This document shows positions 10,009 to 36,487 of a stretch of DNA of 64,000 nt, piece by piece. The notes under the pieces were generated by a model. The model was not told the DNA's origin and did no database searches. It saw only the letters and a program-made list of their open reading frames with translations. The position numbers and the translations under genes were made by a program. The stretch covers positions 7,383,501-7,447,500 of the forward strand of contig NC_089727.1 of assembly GCF_035083965.1 (NCBI RefSeq). Reading direction: 5' to 3'. The DNA comes from Branchiostoma lanceolatum. Lineage: Eukaryota; Chordata; Leptocardii; Amphioxiformes; Branchiostomatidae. Each line of letters begins with the position of its first letter. Within the stretch, counting starts at the first letter, position 1.

Positions 10009-10295
10009 TTTTATTTATGTCATACCAAGGAGGTTTTTGGTCATACCGACCCGAGAAAACACATATTTCAATCTGGAATGCGCCAGAAGTTGAGGGAGTC
10101 CTCGACCACAAAACTGTAGCAACATGGATTCCAACCTCCGAATCTTCTACGGCGGCGCAACCGGCGCGCTCGAAATGCATTCGAAATATTCTAAGGAAGC
10201 CCGTGTGATACAACTCCCGAAACCTATGTGATACGGATAGTTATCACACGGTCCGGAACACCCGTATCAGGCCCAGGTATGACATAAATGTAAAT
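10009..10295. repeat. Inverted-repeat element ~290 bp
   Basis: Left terminus tttatttatgtcataccaagg (about 10011-10031) is matched by an inverted ccaggtatgacataaatgta at 10273-10292. Just to the left, an imperfect hairpin (about 9918-10008) has arms based on tacaacacggggtatt and aatacaccgtgttgta. Interior ORFs are short and unrecognised. Confidence 0.6.
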
Positions 10296-12073
10296 ATCTT
10301 TCATTTCTTTCACACAAACTCGCCCCAAAACAATACGTCACTCGCTCGGTATGAAGTTATCATGGCATGCAGGCGCAGTTGTCTTACCTTCAGCCTGTGT
10401 TTACATAGTCCCTCGCTGGCTGGGATTAATGACCCCCTCCGCCCCCTGATTAAAACCGTCGGACCGGCCACTAGCGGCGCGATTTAGTCAGACTACATTA
10501 CCTTCAATGCCAGCTTTCTAATTTGCGGAAACCATGTGTTTGGTTTGGCGAAACTTTCTGTCACCAAGGTTGCGAAGTTTGGCAATGAGGGACTAAAAAC
10601 GTAATTCGGAACATGCCACTCCAGTTTCATATATTATAGGGGATAAGATCGGAGGTAATACTTGTACTCGTCTGTCTCGAGGCCAAATTAGGTACTCTCC
10701 AAGCAGATGTTAGGCTTTGGTTACCTACACTGCCTTGGCCCCTGTCTAGTGTTATAATAAATAACTACCTGGAAATAAATGGAAACAGGTTTAAAAGAGG
10801 TTGTTGTTCCACCAGACAAACATTATAAACAGCTATCTGAACATAAATGGAGACATGTTTTAAGGAAATTGTTTTTTGTGAAGGTACCAAACACTTTAGC
10901 CCACACAACAAAAACTATAATTATTTCACAGAGATTTGTGTCCTACGGACTCTTGTTGATATCAAATTTTGTTGTATGGAAATACATGTATAAATAACAA
11001 CAGTTTCATATCGGATCAACTTCTAGGTTCAGTTTAATTTCTCCTTCAAAGCAAAATAACATCCATACAAAAATAAGCCTATGTTACAGTAGTTTATCTA
11101 TACACTATGGTCTCGGAACTCAACAGTCAATTGTACAAACTATTCTTTACAAATCGTCAGATACATTATACTTTGGTATACCACTTCAAAATATGCAACA
11201 ACTTGAGGTAATGATGAAAGCACATTCTATTATGAAAAAAGGATGGATTATAATCACCATGTACGTGGAAGTCACTAGGGATGGTATTAGATGAAAGGTA
11301 TACATCTGAAATGTTCTACTAGCAAAGCTTTCCTTAATTGGAATTTACATGCATTGTCAACAGTGAGCTCAAGATTGAACACTATACCACTATTGAGGCA
11401 TATCTTTCTGTGAATGATTCCTTTTAAACATGGCTTAAAAAGTGTTTTAGTAAAACAGTAACATATCTTACAATTTAATGGTTTAAATCAAACCACAGTT
11501 TTTTCAATCCCCTGTACCGGGACTGTACTACTAAATTTCTTAAAAGCCATTGGGTGGAATGTACAGCATTTAATGTAGATATCACTAGTCTCGATGCTTG
11601 GGTCTGAAGCTTCGAAGGTGTGATGAAACAGTTGGCACATACACATTTTTTGCACCCCCGTGAGACAGTGGAATGATTGTCAGCCAAATGGACCCGTGCA
11701 AGAGCTCTGGGTGCGGGGTGGGTGGTGATTTGCAGAGTAGCCGTACAGATAAAGAATTTCTTGGAAATGCATATCATGGGCAATTAACATAAGAACTTAG
11801 CATGAGGGTTAGTATTTGATTCCTGAGATAATGACACCTTTTTTGTCCACTATTCTTGCATTACTGGCATAAACCAGAACTGTCACAGTGGCATCACCCA
11901 CGTAGCATGAAATAGGCATATGAAACACAGAACAAACTAAAAAGGCATCTGCATTTCCTGTCAAAATTACACAAGTCATCTCTTTAACTAACACAAGAAG
12001 CGTCAACCTTGCATTAGGTCAAATTCTGCCACAAATGTTAAAACAACCCTTCTCTCTGGACTCAAACTCTATG

Positions 12074-26227
<14,154 letters not shown>

Positions 26228-27638
26228 TTTTGGCGAAAAAGAAGGACAGAACGAGCCAGGAACGATCGAAAATTTAAATGGCTTCTGGAGACAATCAGCT
26301 GTTCCGGGTCGGCGAGATTCGAAAACGGTAACCAATATCCGGGACCTTTTCGATCTGCACATGCGCAGTCGTCACTGTCATTTGCTACGTCACAGTTCAG
26401 TCATAAACTGCAAGGTGGCGCTGCTGACTGGTGATCAACTACGCCTGCGTTTATGTACGCTCAAATATGAATGCAAAGTCTTTCGTGGCTTTTGTGTTAA
26501 TTCTATGCACAGTTTTACTGATAGACTTCAACTATTCTTCTCTCTTGGACGCAAAGATTTATATGAGGTGCATTTTCCATTGGCAATTAATGTTAGCGTA
26601 GCAGCAGAATACACTGTGAACTACTATATTTAAACGGCAACGGTCTTAATCCCAACATAGTTGGGAAAACAAATGTTACGGCGCTATTCATGAGTATCCG
26701 TCTACGGTATTAAATGACCAGTAACAAGTATCGAGGTAACAACTAACGATTGAAAAATCGGTTTGAATTACACACTTTTTAGGAGTTGACGAGCGTTCAC
26801 TGCTGGCTGAATGACTCGGTGTAAAATACGTAATACTAGTATTCCAGGATTACACTACATATGCAAGAAAATTTTATTGAAATTTACAAAAACCCACACC
26901 TGTGTCTTGCTAGTCATTGTAGTGTCTTTATTCTTGGATAATTCGAGCTAAAACGACGTGTGTTGTTTACAGCGTCTCCACGTTTCACGATATTCATCGA
27001 TCACGCGATTCGATTTCAATGTTACCACGAACTTGAAACGCAACAAGGCGTCGATGATACTTGCAATGTTGCCAGCACTGCACCGGTCGGCGGAATGAAA
27101 ATATTGGGTTTGTTTGTGACAGAAAAACAGTTGTAGAGTGTGTTTGTGTTATTTTTCAAGCTTTAAATGCTACACTTCAGTGTTAGATTATTATCATTAT
27201 TATTATCATCATTATTATTATAGAAAAGCTAGTCCTAACGAGCGATAAATAACGACGTAAGCATAATGCTTAGTCACGACTATCCTGTAAACAAATCAAT
27301 GAAATCGGTTTACTTCCCAATTAGACTAATTACTTAATTACAGCTAGTTGTCTGCCCTTTCCTCCGGCTGGGTGAGGTTTAGCCTGACGAATTGCGCTCC
27401 TAGTGGCCAGCCGGTCCAGTAACCTCCGGCCGAGAGCTTGTGTAAACACAGGCTAGGTGAGGTTGCCAGACCGGTATATAAGACCGGGCCTTGTTGCCAT
27501 GGATACCAAAATGCTGGGCTCTGACTGGTCGTGGACACAAGTGGCTCATTACCTGTTGACTTGTTCTCTATGTATCGAGACCTTGTATCGAGACTGTCGT
27601 ACATTGTACCACCTGAAAGTCAACTCTCCTGTTTTAGA
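26228..27638. other. Intergenic: PIBF1 upstream region and upstream flank of rolling-stone copy A
   Basis: No gene recognised. The first ~200 bases contain the PIBF1 5' UTR/promoter (GC-richer, divergent orientation). An (ATT)n-like stretch lies at about 27187-27222. A TATA-like element is at 27475. Confidence 0.6.
27475..27482 (+). promoter_or_regulatory. Candidate TATA box for rolling-stone-like copy A
   Basis: TATATAAG in a GC-rich context (ccggtatataagaccggg), about 160 bases before the proposed start codon at 27639. Position is compatible with a short 5' UTR. Inference only. Confidence 0.45.
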
Positions 27639-29483
27639 ATGTCTTCTTGTCGAGAAGAGTTCTCCCTGGACGCCCTTCGCCTCCGCTACCACGACAGCTC
27701 GGTCTTCTCTCGCTCACCGGTATGTAGAATTCTTAACCTCAGATCTAGAGTATTTTGGGTACAGTAGTAAGGGAACGTTCAATCAAAAGCATTGTTATTG
27801 TGTACATGTGGCAGATTCGTTAACGTGCTCGAGGTGTGGCTCTCCTCAAACACAGGTCCTATCCGAAGGACGTACCTGACCCTAACCGAAGCTAGGTACT
27901 CATTCCCAACTGAGTGAAGTGGGGAAAGTCGTGTGAAGTGCGTTTTCCAATGGTATACGTACAACACGGCGGTCGGTTGCTATGGCATGTATGGGCAACT
28001 TCCCCCTGTATGGGAGGGGAATCCGGTTATTGGGGCTCCAGTGTGGTCCTAACGCTAATTGAACATCTTTCAAAACATCATGATAGTTTAAAAAACACTC
28101 GCACGTGTCTCGCAAAAAGGAAATGAAATTAGCCAATGTGTATACCTAAAATCCTGGAAAAGGGACAGGCTTTTTCCTAATCTTACATCTTACAGACACG
28201 GGTCATTAAACACCATGGTAAATGGACAAAAGGTTGTGACAACCTAGGATTAAGCAGATATTGTCAATGATCTTTGTGAAGCCCAGCTGGTATCGATGAA
28301 TACCACAAATGCAGTATAAATGTGGAAAAATATCGCACACACTGGCGCGCACATACAACATATATATTGAACAAATCAAAACTGACAGCTGGGAAATCCA
28401 GGTAGTAACGTTAAAGGAGTGCATTATAAACATTTACCTTTAGGACTGCATCTGTAAGCAGCGACACCTATAGCTTCAGTGCAAAGTGAACCTGTAAGAA
28501 TTGATGGTGGCAGCCGGTCACCGAAACGTCGGTTGAATACAACACTCGGTTGTGTACAAAAATATTTTTGTTCAGTGACTTACCAACCTGATTAAACTAT
28601 TGACGGCTCATATTGATTTATATTTCAGTGGTTCCTTGGCCAGGTCGGCTTTGTGGTCTACAGGGCGCTGGTGGCGGCCCTGACGCTGGCTATTCTCGTG
28701 TACCTGCCGGTCGACCATTACCGTGTCCTGGGACGGTCCGACCCGTGGCCGATCGCCCTGACCAACTGGAGCTTCACAGTCCTCACCGCGCACATGGTCG
28801 TAGCCCTGGTCGTCTGCGCGGTCGAGTTCGTATCTAGGAAAGGAGTAAGACCAACCACCGTGGCCAACAAGTCTGAAAACACTGGAGACACAGACACGGT
28901 TCAAACCGATCCAATGACTGAAATTGGGCATGGTGAGGACAGCGACGTAGAAACGATCCAGGACAATTGCGGATTGGCATGGTATCACAAAGTCCACTGG
29001 ATCTTGCACAACACCAGCATCACCGCAGCTTTCTTTGTGACAACGCTCTATTGGACGTTGGACAGTGGGACAGTGTTGGTCAGCAGCATATTGGAACACG
29101 TGGTTAACTCGATCATCGCGCTTTTGGACCTCTTAGTGAGCGGTACTCCAGTGACGATCCTAAACGTGATCTACCCTGTAGCCTACGCAGCGGTGTACGC
29201 TGTGTTCTACGTCAACTACTGGGCCGCAGGGGGGAAGGGAAGAGACGGGTCTACAGCAATCTATCCGGTTATAGATTTCGGGAAGGACCCAGGAATGGCG
29301 TCAGGGATCTTGGTGGGGTTCGTGTTCGTTGCGGTACCCGCGTTCCATTTTCTGTCGTACGGACTGTATCGCCTGAGGGAGCTGGTTGTGACGAAGATCA
29401 AACGAAGGACGAGTCCAGTCACAACGTTGTCGTCCGAATTGGAAACAACCAACTCAAGGGATGTTCATTCCCAAGTCGCCTGA
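27639..29483 (+). CDS. Rolling-stone-like multi-pass membrane protein, copy A (2 exons)
   Basis: Exons 27639-27719 and 28629-29483 (GT-AG, phase 0) give 311 residues. Exon 1 encodes MSSCREEFSLDALRL...FSRSP; exon 2 opens WFLGQVGFVVYRALVA, the usual 'short N-terminus then TM1' layout of the Drosophila rolling stone (rost) family. Family marks are WYKVHWILHN-like (here WYHKVHWILHN), FFVTTLYWTL, HVVNSIIALLDLL, YPVAYAAVYAVFYV, NYWAAGGKGRDG and YPVIDFGKDPG. Six to seven hydrophobic segments; the variable loop after TM2 is acidic and Ser/Thr-rich. Rost functions in fly myoblast fusion, but the biochemical role of the family is unknown. It faces an inverted paralogue at 34450-36487; introns and flanks also align, so the duplication included introns. 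Confidence 0.85.
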
Positions 29484-31410
29484 TTAAATAACGCTCGGGG
29501 TAGTATGTGATTTGCCCTCTAGCTAAAGGCTCCCATAACACCCAAGGACTAGGAGAAACGTTGTGCTTTTTAGGGGGGGGGGGGGGTGACGACCGCTGGC
29601 AAGGGACAAAAAATTTCTGATCTGACATCTGAGTGATAATATTCAAAACAAACTGTCAACTGTGGAACCTGGCATCAATTGTAAGGAGCTTATTTGCATG
29701 ATAAATGGGAAATATTTATGATATGTCACTCGAAAAGGTTAACATCAGTCGGCGAAGGTATGGGGTCGTGGAACTCTAGTTTAACATTAATTGGCCTGTT
29801 CGTCAAAGACAGCCTCTGAACCTGTAGATATCAAAAAGATGAAGTCAACACAGCTACTGAGTATCAAGGTATTGTCAAATGCTAGACGTCCTAATAAGTA
29901 ACTACATGTTTACACATTTCTAAAGATAAATTTCATGTAGCATACAACCACTACTTTCACCTGATTTGTTTGTTTTCCTTGTTTCTCTTTTTTCCACTTT
30001 TCCTTTCTTATTCAATATCAATTTATAGAGATACTTTTTTTGTATAATTTCTTTAACATTTTGTAAATTATGTTTAGTATTGATTATGTGTAGATTAACG
30101 CACTTATTCTGTTCAATAACTTAGAATGAGTTTCATTTTGTATTTCCTCCTATAAACCCAAAGACTGTAAAATCTTATTTCTTTCACATGTGTAACTAAC
30201 TCCTGATTCATATAGATAATTTGTGGTATAAATTTCAACTTATTTCTTTTGTTTATTTTGTTTAGTTTTAATCATGTATTGTTTAAACTATTCATATTTA
30301 ATTCAAGTTCCTTGGGGGAGGCCAAAAAAAAGCCAAATATGTTTCTGCCCCGACCCCCGTATGTATTTTTCTTCTGTACATTGTATTATCATTTTGTTCT
30401 TGATTGTTTGTATACATGTATGTGCAAAATGAACAATTGAAAAATAAACATGTAACGCTACAAACGGTAACATTACACTACAACACCCCTTCGTCCTTGA
30501 AAAGAATCTTATAGGCGTGAAAAGATACAAACGAACAACAAACAGACTTCAGAAATTTTAACATTAAAATGTTTTCTCCCCACTTATAAACAAATTACAC
30601 AAATCATAATATCATCGGGACACTGATGTTTTCTAACGAAGTTGGAGATTGATATGTACTGGTCTGTGTTCATGATAAACACAAAAGTATGAAATGATCG
30701 ATTATAAATCATTATAAACACAAAAGAAAGGAATCGTCATAAATTGTAAGAATTTCAAATGCTATCAATGTATTTCAATATTTTCACATAGTACTGATAT
30801 GCTAGTACTACAGAGGTAATATATTCCCTTTGATAAGTAGCTGCATATACAGGATACAAATGAACGACAACCATACACGTTATCACATCATAAAATTTAA
30901 TCATGAAATTATTTCAACCCGAAACATGATATGATATCATATGATATCATAACACGACATTACAATCAAAATATCTTCGAATTATTCCAAATACCACACA
31001 CATTACACAAGTTCATACAATCATATATAGACTAACGTCATCGTTAGTAATCTCCAAGCAGATCCAACCGGTTGCAATAAAAATTTATTCTGCCAGTTGG
31101 ATACGGTCTTCGCAACCGTTGGATCTGCTTGGAGATAAACCGCTAGTACATCATGGGATGCGTTGAACTGAAGCATTGTCATTGTCCAATTAACAAACAA
31201 AAAGAATCCCGTGCAGCAAGGATTTTCTATAACCTCATTGTGTGTAGTAAGTTTAATGCCTATTCCCTTGACACACGGGGAAATATACATAACACCAGAT
31301 CGTATAGAAAGCTAACAATTTGTTCGTGATCTAAGTATTTCTTTTGAATTGAAAGTATCATCTATTACAATCTTCCTTGCTAGAACTACGTTGACTTTAC
31401 CGAGACGTAG
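29484..31410. other. Intergenic 3' sequence between rolling-stone copy A and the TPR-TIR gene
   Basis: AT-rich, no gene. Contains a poly-G run (29574-29586), AATAAA at 30443-30448 as a possible polyadenylation signal, a gatatcatatgatatc palindrome near 30930-30950, and a small MITE at 31050. Confidence 0.6.
31050..31136. mobile_element. 87-bp MITE with atctccaagcagatc ends
   Basis: Left end atctccaagcagatccaac is matched by gttggatctgcttggagat on the right. The same end occurs at 51331-51538 (both ends) and singly at about 10697 and 57867, defining a dispersed family. Confidence 0.85.
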
Positions 31411-33931
31411 TCAGTCCTTTGTTGAAGGAATCTGCTCCAAAGCTTTCTTCAGTTTCAACCAATCGTAGGAGCCTATTGCATCATGTGACACATCCAGGTA
31501 CGTGATTGTGCGCACTGAAGCCGGTACGTCACACTCGTGAAGCATGATGGGAATGACACGCCCGGACTTGGACTTCAGACTTTCCATCAAGGCCTGTTCT
31601 GTCTCGTCCTTACACCACTCACTGGTGACGAAGTTTGGTGTGAGGATCAGCAGAGTCTTGTAGCTGTTCTCGATGCTGTGAATGATGTTGTCGAACACGC
31701 TTTTCCCTGGTAGGAAGTCTCGGTCAGCTACACATCCTGAAAATTAAGGTATAACATCAAAATTATGGTTTCAATGTAACTACGCTAACCATTACGGACT
31801 TTGTGTGTATATAGATTGTGTAGGCCACTGCCGAGAAAATAGAAATACAACAGGTTTCACAAGAATTTTGTGTCAATGATGTGTGTGTTGACATGGAAAT
31901 TGAAAATCAAAATGTAAAGATGTCATAATATACCTACACCCTTTCTTTACAGCAAATTTATGTGTTCCGATTATTATTTTGATCGAGCTTTATAATCACA
32001 CCTTTGAATCGCATATCCCCTTCCAAGGCTGACAGAAGTGCGTAGTTCACCCAGCCGGCGTCTTTGCTACTGTGTGAGACCAAGAAGTCGTACTGAAACT
32101 CCTGCCCATGACGCGGTTTCTCTACAGTCACCGGGACCTTCACGTGTGTTCCCTGTTCAGAATGTTCTGAGGAAGGGCCATCTATTCCAGATGCTTCGGG
32201 AGCATCTTCTTTTAATAGGTTAGATTGTATCGACGCCGCGCGTTTGCGACAGGCACTGTTGTTGTGCCTGCGGAAACATTTGAGGCAAATTTCGGCAAGT
32301 TGGGAATTGTCACAGTCTATCAGATATTGACACACCTGTATCATCTGACTTCCGAACTTGAAGACACAATTGCGAAGTACCGGCGTGATGTCCGCGTACT
32401 TCTTGAAGCCTTCGTTGATCCAGAAAGCTATTTCGGCGATGTAATGCTCCCCATGACCGTTGCCATGAAGTGTCAAAAGGTTTTTCAGCACCCCATATAA
32501 GTTCCATATGTAGCTCGTGTTGTCAACATCATTTTCAACGGCGCGTTTGTAAGACTCCGCAGCCTTCTCATGCTCTTTTGCAACTTCCAGACATTTGCCT
32601 CTAGCTGCTTGGAAATCAGGGTTGGTAAAACCGTCTTCTAGCTGCAGTGCTAGGGCGAAGTGATCAAGTGCATCTCCCAATTCACCCCAGTCCACCACTT
32701 CTTGCGTTACAGGGTGAATCGCGATCCTGTGACAGACTTTTCCGAGGTGACAAATATTGAACGGTGTCGCTGCACCATCACAGGAGGTAGTGACGTCTGC
32801 TTTCGCCTTCTCAATTAACAGCTTTGAGGGCAATGGTCCTCTAGTATTTCTTGATTGTTTTGCCAACGTGTCGTACTCTCTCATGTTTACGAGGGACCTG
32901 ATGAAATAGGCAACCCAGTTACTTGTACGTCTAGGCATAATATCTATTGACTTGTCCAACATCTGTCGAGCATCTTCGTAGAGATGTTCACCTAGGTACA
33001 TGTGCCCAAACCTTCTGTAGACTTCGCTGTCATTTGGGTTGATTTCCACTGCCTTTTCAAAGCAACTCAAATGCGGTCCAATAACTTGTACTCCTTTTGT
33101 CTGGGGGATTTCTTTGATAAGGTTCTCAGGGGTTTCATAGCCCTTAACTTTCTGTCTGCATTTACTCTCCAGCGCCCCTAGCAAAGCCCACGCTCGTGCA
33201 AGGTAAAATCTACTGTGTTCCCAACTTGGATTTAGTTTGGTAACCTCTATCAAAAGCTCTCGTGTTTCATAGAAACCTTTCAACATGTCGTCGTGTGTCA
33301 ACGTTGGAGCTTTGTGCTGGAAGCCACCGCTGACCTGGTCGAGTCTCAGGTAACATTTACTCAGGTAGAATTTCCAAACAAGACGTTCCCGGTCTATGGT
33401 CACCGTACCGCCGTTACCTACTAATTCTAAGGCCGTTTCGAACCGGTCGATAGCGCTCTTCATCTTCGATACCATATCCTTGCTGTCGTCCCTTACATCG
33501 AATGCAAGTGCGTAGCCCTGTTCCGCAAAACAGCGGGCATTCCTTGCTCTGGCTGCATCGGAATCCTCCGAAAGCAGTTCCTGTAACCGATCTCTACAAG
33601 CCATTTCGTCCTTTGCTCTCATCAGGTGGCCGTATATGAACTGTTTGTTGGCGATAGCGTTCAGATTGTTTTCGTCCCTTTCGGTGAGGCCCTCTATGAG
33701 TTTTCTTGCTTCACCCTGACCGCGTAGTTTGTAGAACGCAAAAACACCCAACAGGTTGGTGATGGCATTCTCCATGGGCCCCGTTTCCTGGTTCAATCTT
33801 GTCTTGAGCTCGTCATACCACGGTGATACGTCCTTCGTGTCCTTGACGAACAGGTCGAGGTGAAAAAAGCCAGGTTTGGGAACGGTAGGGACAGTACCTC
33901 CTTCAGCCATGTTTGCAGGTGTGGTGAACAT
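31411..33931 (-). CDS. TTC22-like TPR protein fused to a C-terminal TIR domain (2 exons)
   Basis: Exons 33931-32002 and 31736-31411 (donor AAAG|GTGTG, acceptor TTTTCAG|GA, phase 1) give 751 residues. The N-terminal ~600 residues are helical repeats resembling vertebrate TTC22: NLLGVFAFYKLRGQGEARKL, NLNAIANKQFIYGHL, ARCFAEQGYALAFDVR and the later VYRRFGHMYLGEHLYEDARQ repeat. The C-terminal ~140 residues form a TIR domain: box 1 YDFLVSHSSKD, box 2 region CVADRDFLPGKSVFDNI, NFVTSEWCKDETEQAL, and a final FW-like region YDWLKLKKAL. The splice site falls inside the TIR domain. Frame is open to about 33973, but the first in-frame ATGs are at 33931 and 33910; the second has a better Kozak context (aacATGgct). 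No signal peptide or TM, so cytosolic. TIR adaptor signalling or NAD hydrolysis are both possible; the WC-x-x-E glutamate is present. Human TTC22 has no TIR domain. Confidence 0.88.
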
Positions 33932-34449
33932 GCCACCTGAGGCGGTGCCAGGCAGCAATGACAGTGACACCAATGGTCACCATGTCTTTAATTTCAAATG
34001 CGCATTGTGAACTCGAGTGTAAAGAGTTAAATGGTCCGTACCAACACAAAACAATGCCCAAAGTGACACTGGAGAGATGTGTTGTTCAGAGTTTGTTTGC
34101 TCGGTTTAGCAAACGTTTCCACCAAACACTTTTATTCGAATGTTACTGTGATGTATAAAGCTAAACACACGTGGTAAGAGCAATGTTACCGTTTGTATAC
34201 GTAACTGTACTGTTCAAAGCTTTAATCTGAGTGAAATACAGGAAGTTCGTTTTAATCTCATGTCATATGTCAGACTTGAAATGTTATGTCCCTTGTCAGC
34301 GGCCCCAAGCAAGGTAGTGTCGGCGTTTAAGTTAAAGTTCCTAAGCTTTGGGTGCTACGGTACCCTTTAACTATAGGGTGCAAATCACTTACTACCAAGA
34401 GCGCGATTTAATCAAGCGACTTTGGAATGAGCAGCATTTATTGAGTTGG
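33932..34449. other. Intergenic between TPR-TIR gene and rolling-stone copy B
   Basis: Contains the TPR-TIR 5' region (33932 upward). TTTATT at 34437-34442 reads AATAAA on the minus strand just after the copy B stop and may be its polyadenylation signal. Nothing else seen. Confidence 0.5.
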
Positions 34450-36487
34450 CTACACCGTTGTGACTGGCCTCGTCCTTCGCTTGATCTTCGTCACAACCAG
34501 CTCCCTCAGGCGATACAGTCCGTACGACAGGAGATGGAACGCGGGCGTCCCAACGAACACGAACCCAACCATGATCCCTGACGCCATGCCTGGGTCCTTC
34601 CCGAAATCTATAACGGCGTAGATGGCTGTGGACCCGTCTCGCCCCTTCCCCCCTGCGGCCCAGTAGATGACGTAGAACACAGCGTACACCGCAGCGTAGG
34701 CTACAGGGTAGATCACGTTTAGGATCCTCACTGGAGTACCGCTCACTAAGAGATCCAGAAGCGCGATGATCGAGTTAACCACGTGTTCCAATATGCTGCT
34801 GACCGACACTGTCCCTCTGTCCAACGTCCAATAGAGAGTTGTTACAAAGAAGGCTGCGGTGATGCTGGTGTTGTGCAAGATCCAGTGGACTTTGTGATAC
34901 CATGCCAATCCGCTATTGTCCTGGATTGTTTCTGCATTGTTCTCATCACTATGCCCAAATTCGATCATTGGAATGGCTTCTACAGTGTCTGTGTCTCCAG
35001 CGTTAGTGTTTTCAGACGTGCTGGCCACGGTGGTCGGTCTTACTCCTTTCTCCACCACGCAGACGACCAGGGCCACCACCATGTGCGCAGTGAGGACGGT
35101 GAAGCTCCAGTTGGTCAGGGCGATCGGCCACGGGTCGGACCGTCCCTGGACATGGTAGTGGTAAACCAGTAGGAACACCAGGATAGCCAGCGTCAGAGCC
35201 GCAACCACCGTCCTGTAGACCACAAAGCCTACCTGCCGACGACACCACTGTTGAAATATAAATCAATATTTGCCGTCAATATAGTCTCATCAGCATGATC
35301 AGGTTGGTAAGATTTAGTAAAGAAGAGATTTCTATATAGTGTGCCTGTGCCTTTGGCAACGAACGCCACTGTACTGAAGAGCGGTTATCTCCCTGGACTG
35401 TACCTGTTTGCGACTTATATTGATTATCATTGCGGCAATTATCCCGTGCATGCGGTGACACCGTGACACTGACGTGCGACGAACGGGTTATATACGTGAC
35501 AAACAAAATGACCGAGCCCGGAATGTCACATCCTCAGTTTCGGCCTAAGATTAGATACAAGATAACTTTATTGGAAATCGCAGTGTTGCCCCTGAATTAC
35601 AAATTCATCAAAAGGAGATTTGCAGTGGTTACGCCTGCTGGTGTCTAGATGGCGCCCACTTGCGCCATGTTGCCAATTGCGATTTTTTTTTTTCTATTAA
35701 AAAAATCGCCATTTCAGTTGCAAATTGGCTCCGATTGGAACCTGTTCGCACCAGTTGGTGAATGTCTTTCACAAACGGTCGCAAATAGGCGCGGCCTAGT
35801 AAGATACCCGCTTAACTCCAGCGGAATGTGGTTCGACGGCGACATGGAGTGGCACGAGTAAATTTAGCTTCATGCCCGACGGCTAATTGTAAATACATGT
35901 ACGTGTAACACTGACATGATAGAATGTTAAAATGACAAAACGTCCTAGACTTGGTGTCGTTCTCAAGATCGTAGCTTTACAATGTTGAAGTTTTCGACAC
36001 GTCGGTGAAACTCTCCTTGGTTAACTCTTTTATTCAATCATTCTGACAATACTTTGGCTGATTTTTGTCATTTCTTCAGCTCAGATAATGGGTAGTGACA
36101 CGGAATCCCCCCTCCCATACTAGGCACCAAACATGCGTATACGAAATGTCTCTGATGCACTTTAACCTATTTAGGGTAAACGCATGCTTACTAGCTGGCA
36201 CTTTCTTGTATATATGCTGTATGCTGTCAGAAAATGATAATCTTGATACCATCGTGTTAAATGAAGGACCAGTGTCTGAGGAGAGCCATACCTCGAGCAC
36301 GTTAAGGAATCCGCCACATGTACACAATAACAATAACAATATTCTTAACTAAACGTTTATTTCCTACTGCAGCCAAAATACTTTAGATCTTTGGTTAAGA
36401 ATTCTACATACCGGTGAGTGAGAGAAGACCGTGATGTCGTGGTGGCGGAGGCGAAGGGCGTCCAGGGAGAACTCTTCTAAAAGACAT
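34450..36487 (-). CDS. Rolling-stone-like membrane protein, copy B (exon 1 apparently frameshifted)
   Basis: Exon 2 (35247-34450) is intact: 265 residues plus stop, starting TGG like copy A and highly similar to it (WYHKVHWILHN, FFVTTLYWTLDRG, YWAAGGKGRDG). The region homologous to exon 1 (36487-36412) keeps the ATG and the donor CCG|GTATGT, but lacks 5 bases present in copy A after ATGTCTT. Its length is 76, not 81, so ATG-initiated translation would enter exon 2 out of frame. In the conserved frame no upstream ATG is found before a stop. Either another first exon or a downstream Met is used, or the gene is losing function, or the assembly has an error here. The variable loop after TM2 also differs from copy A by small in-frame indels. 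Confidence 0.7.
35640..35725. repeat. Short inverted repeats in copy B intron
   Basis: atggcgcccacttgcgccat (35649-35668) is an imperfect palindrome. It is followed by gccaattgcgatttttttt and its inverted partner aaaaaaatcgccatttcagttgc. Probably a small foldback insertion, since the copy A intron is about 255 bases shorter. Confidence 0.6.

Larger units (their letters stand above)
8781..12073. other. Intergenic region between ZIP copy 2 and PIBF1
   Basis: No coding gene recognised. Contains the ZIP 3' flank (to about 9400), an inverted-repeat element (10009-10295), a fragment with the ctccaagcagat terminus at about 10697-10708 (same terminus as elements at 31050 and 51331), and AT-rich sequence that should include the PIBF1 3' UTR directly downstream (lower coordinates) of 12074. 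Confidence 0.6.

Noticed and set aside
9854-10213. Overlapping ORFs on both strands at the inverted repeat
   Set aside because: They arise from GC-rich inverted-repeat sequence; no recognisable domain or splice context.
28608-29099. 163-codon minus-strand ORF
   Set aside because: Lies antisense to rolling-stone exon 2; composition reflects the coding strand and the same shadow occurs in copy B.
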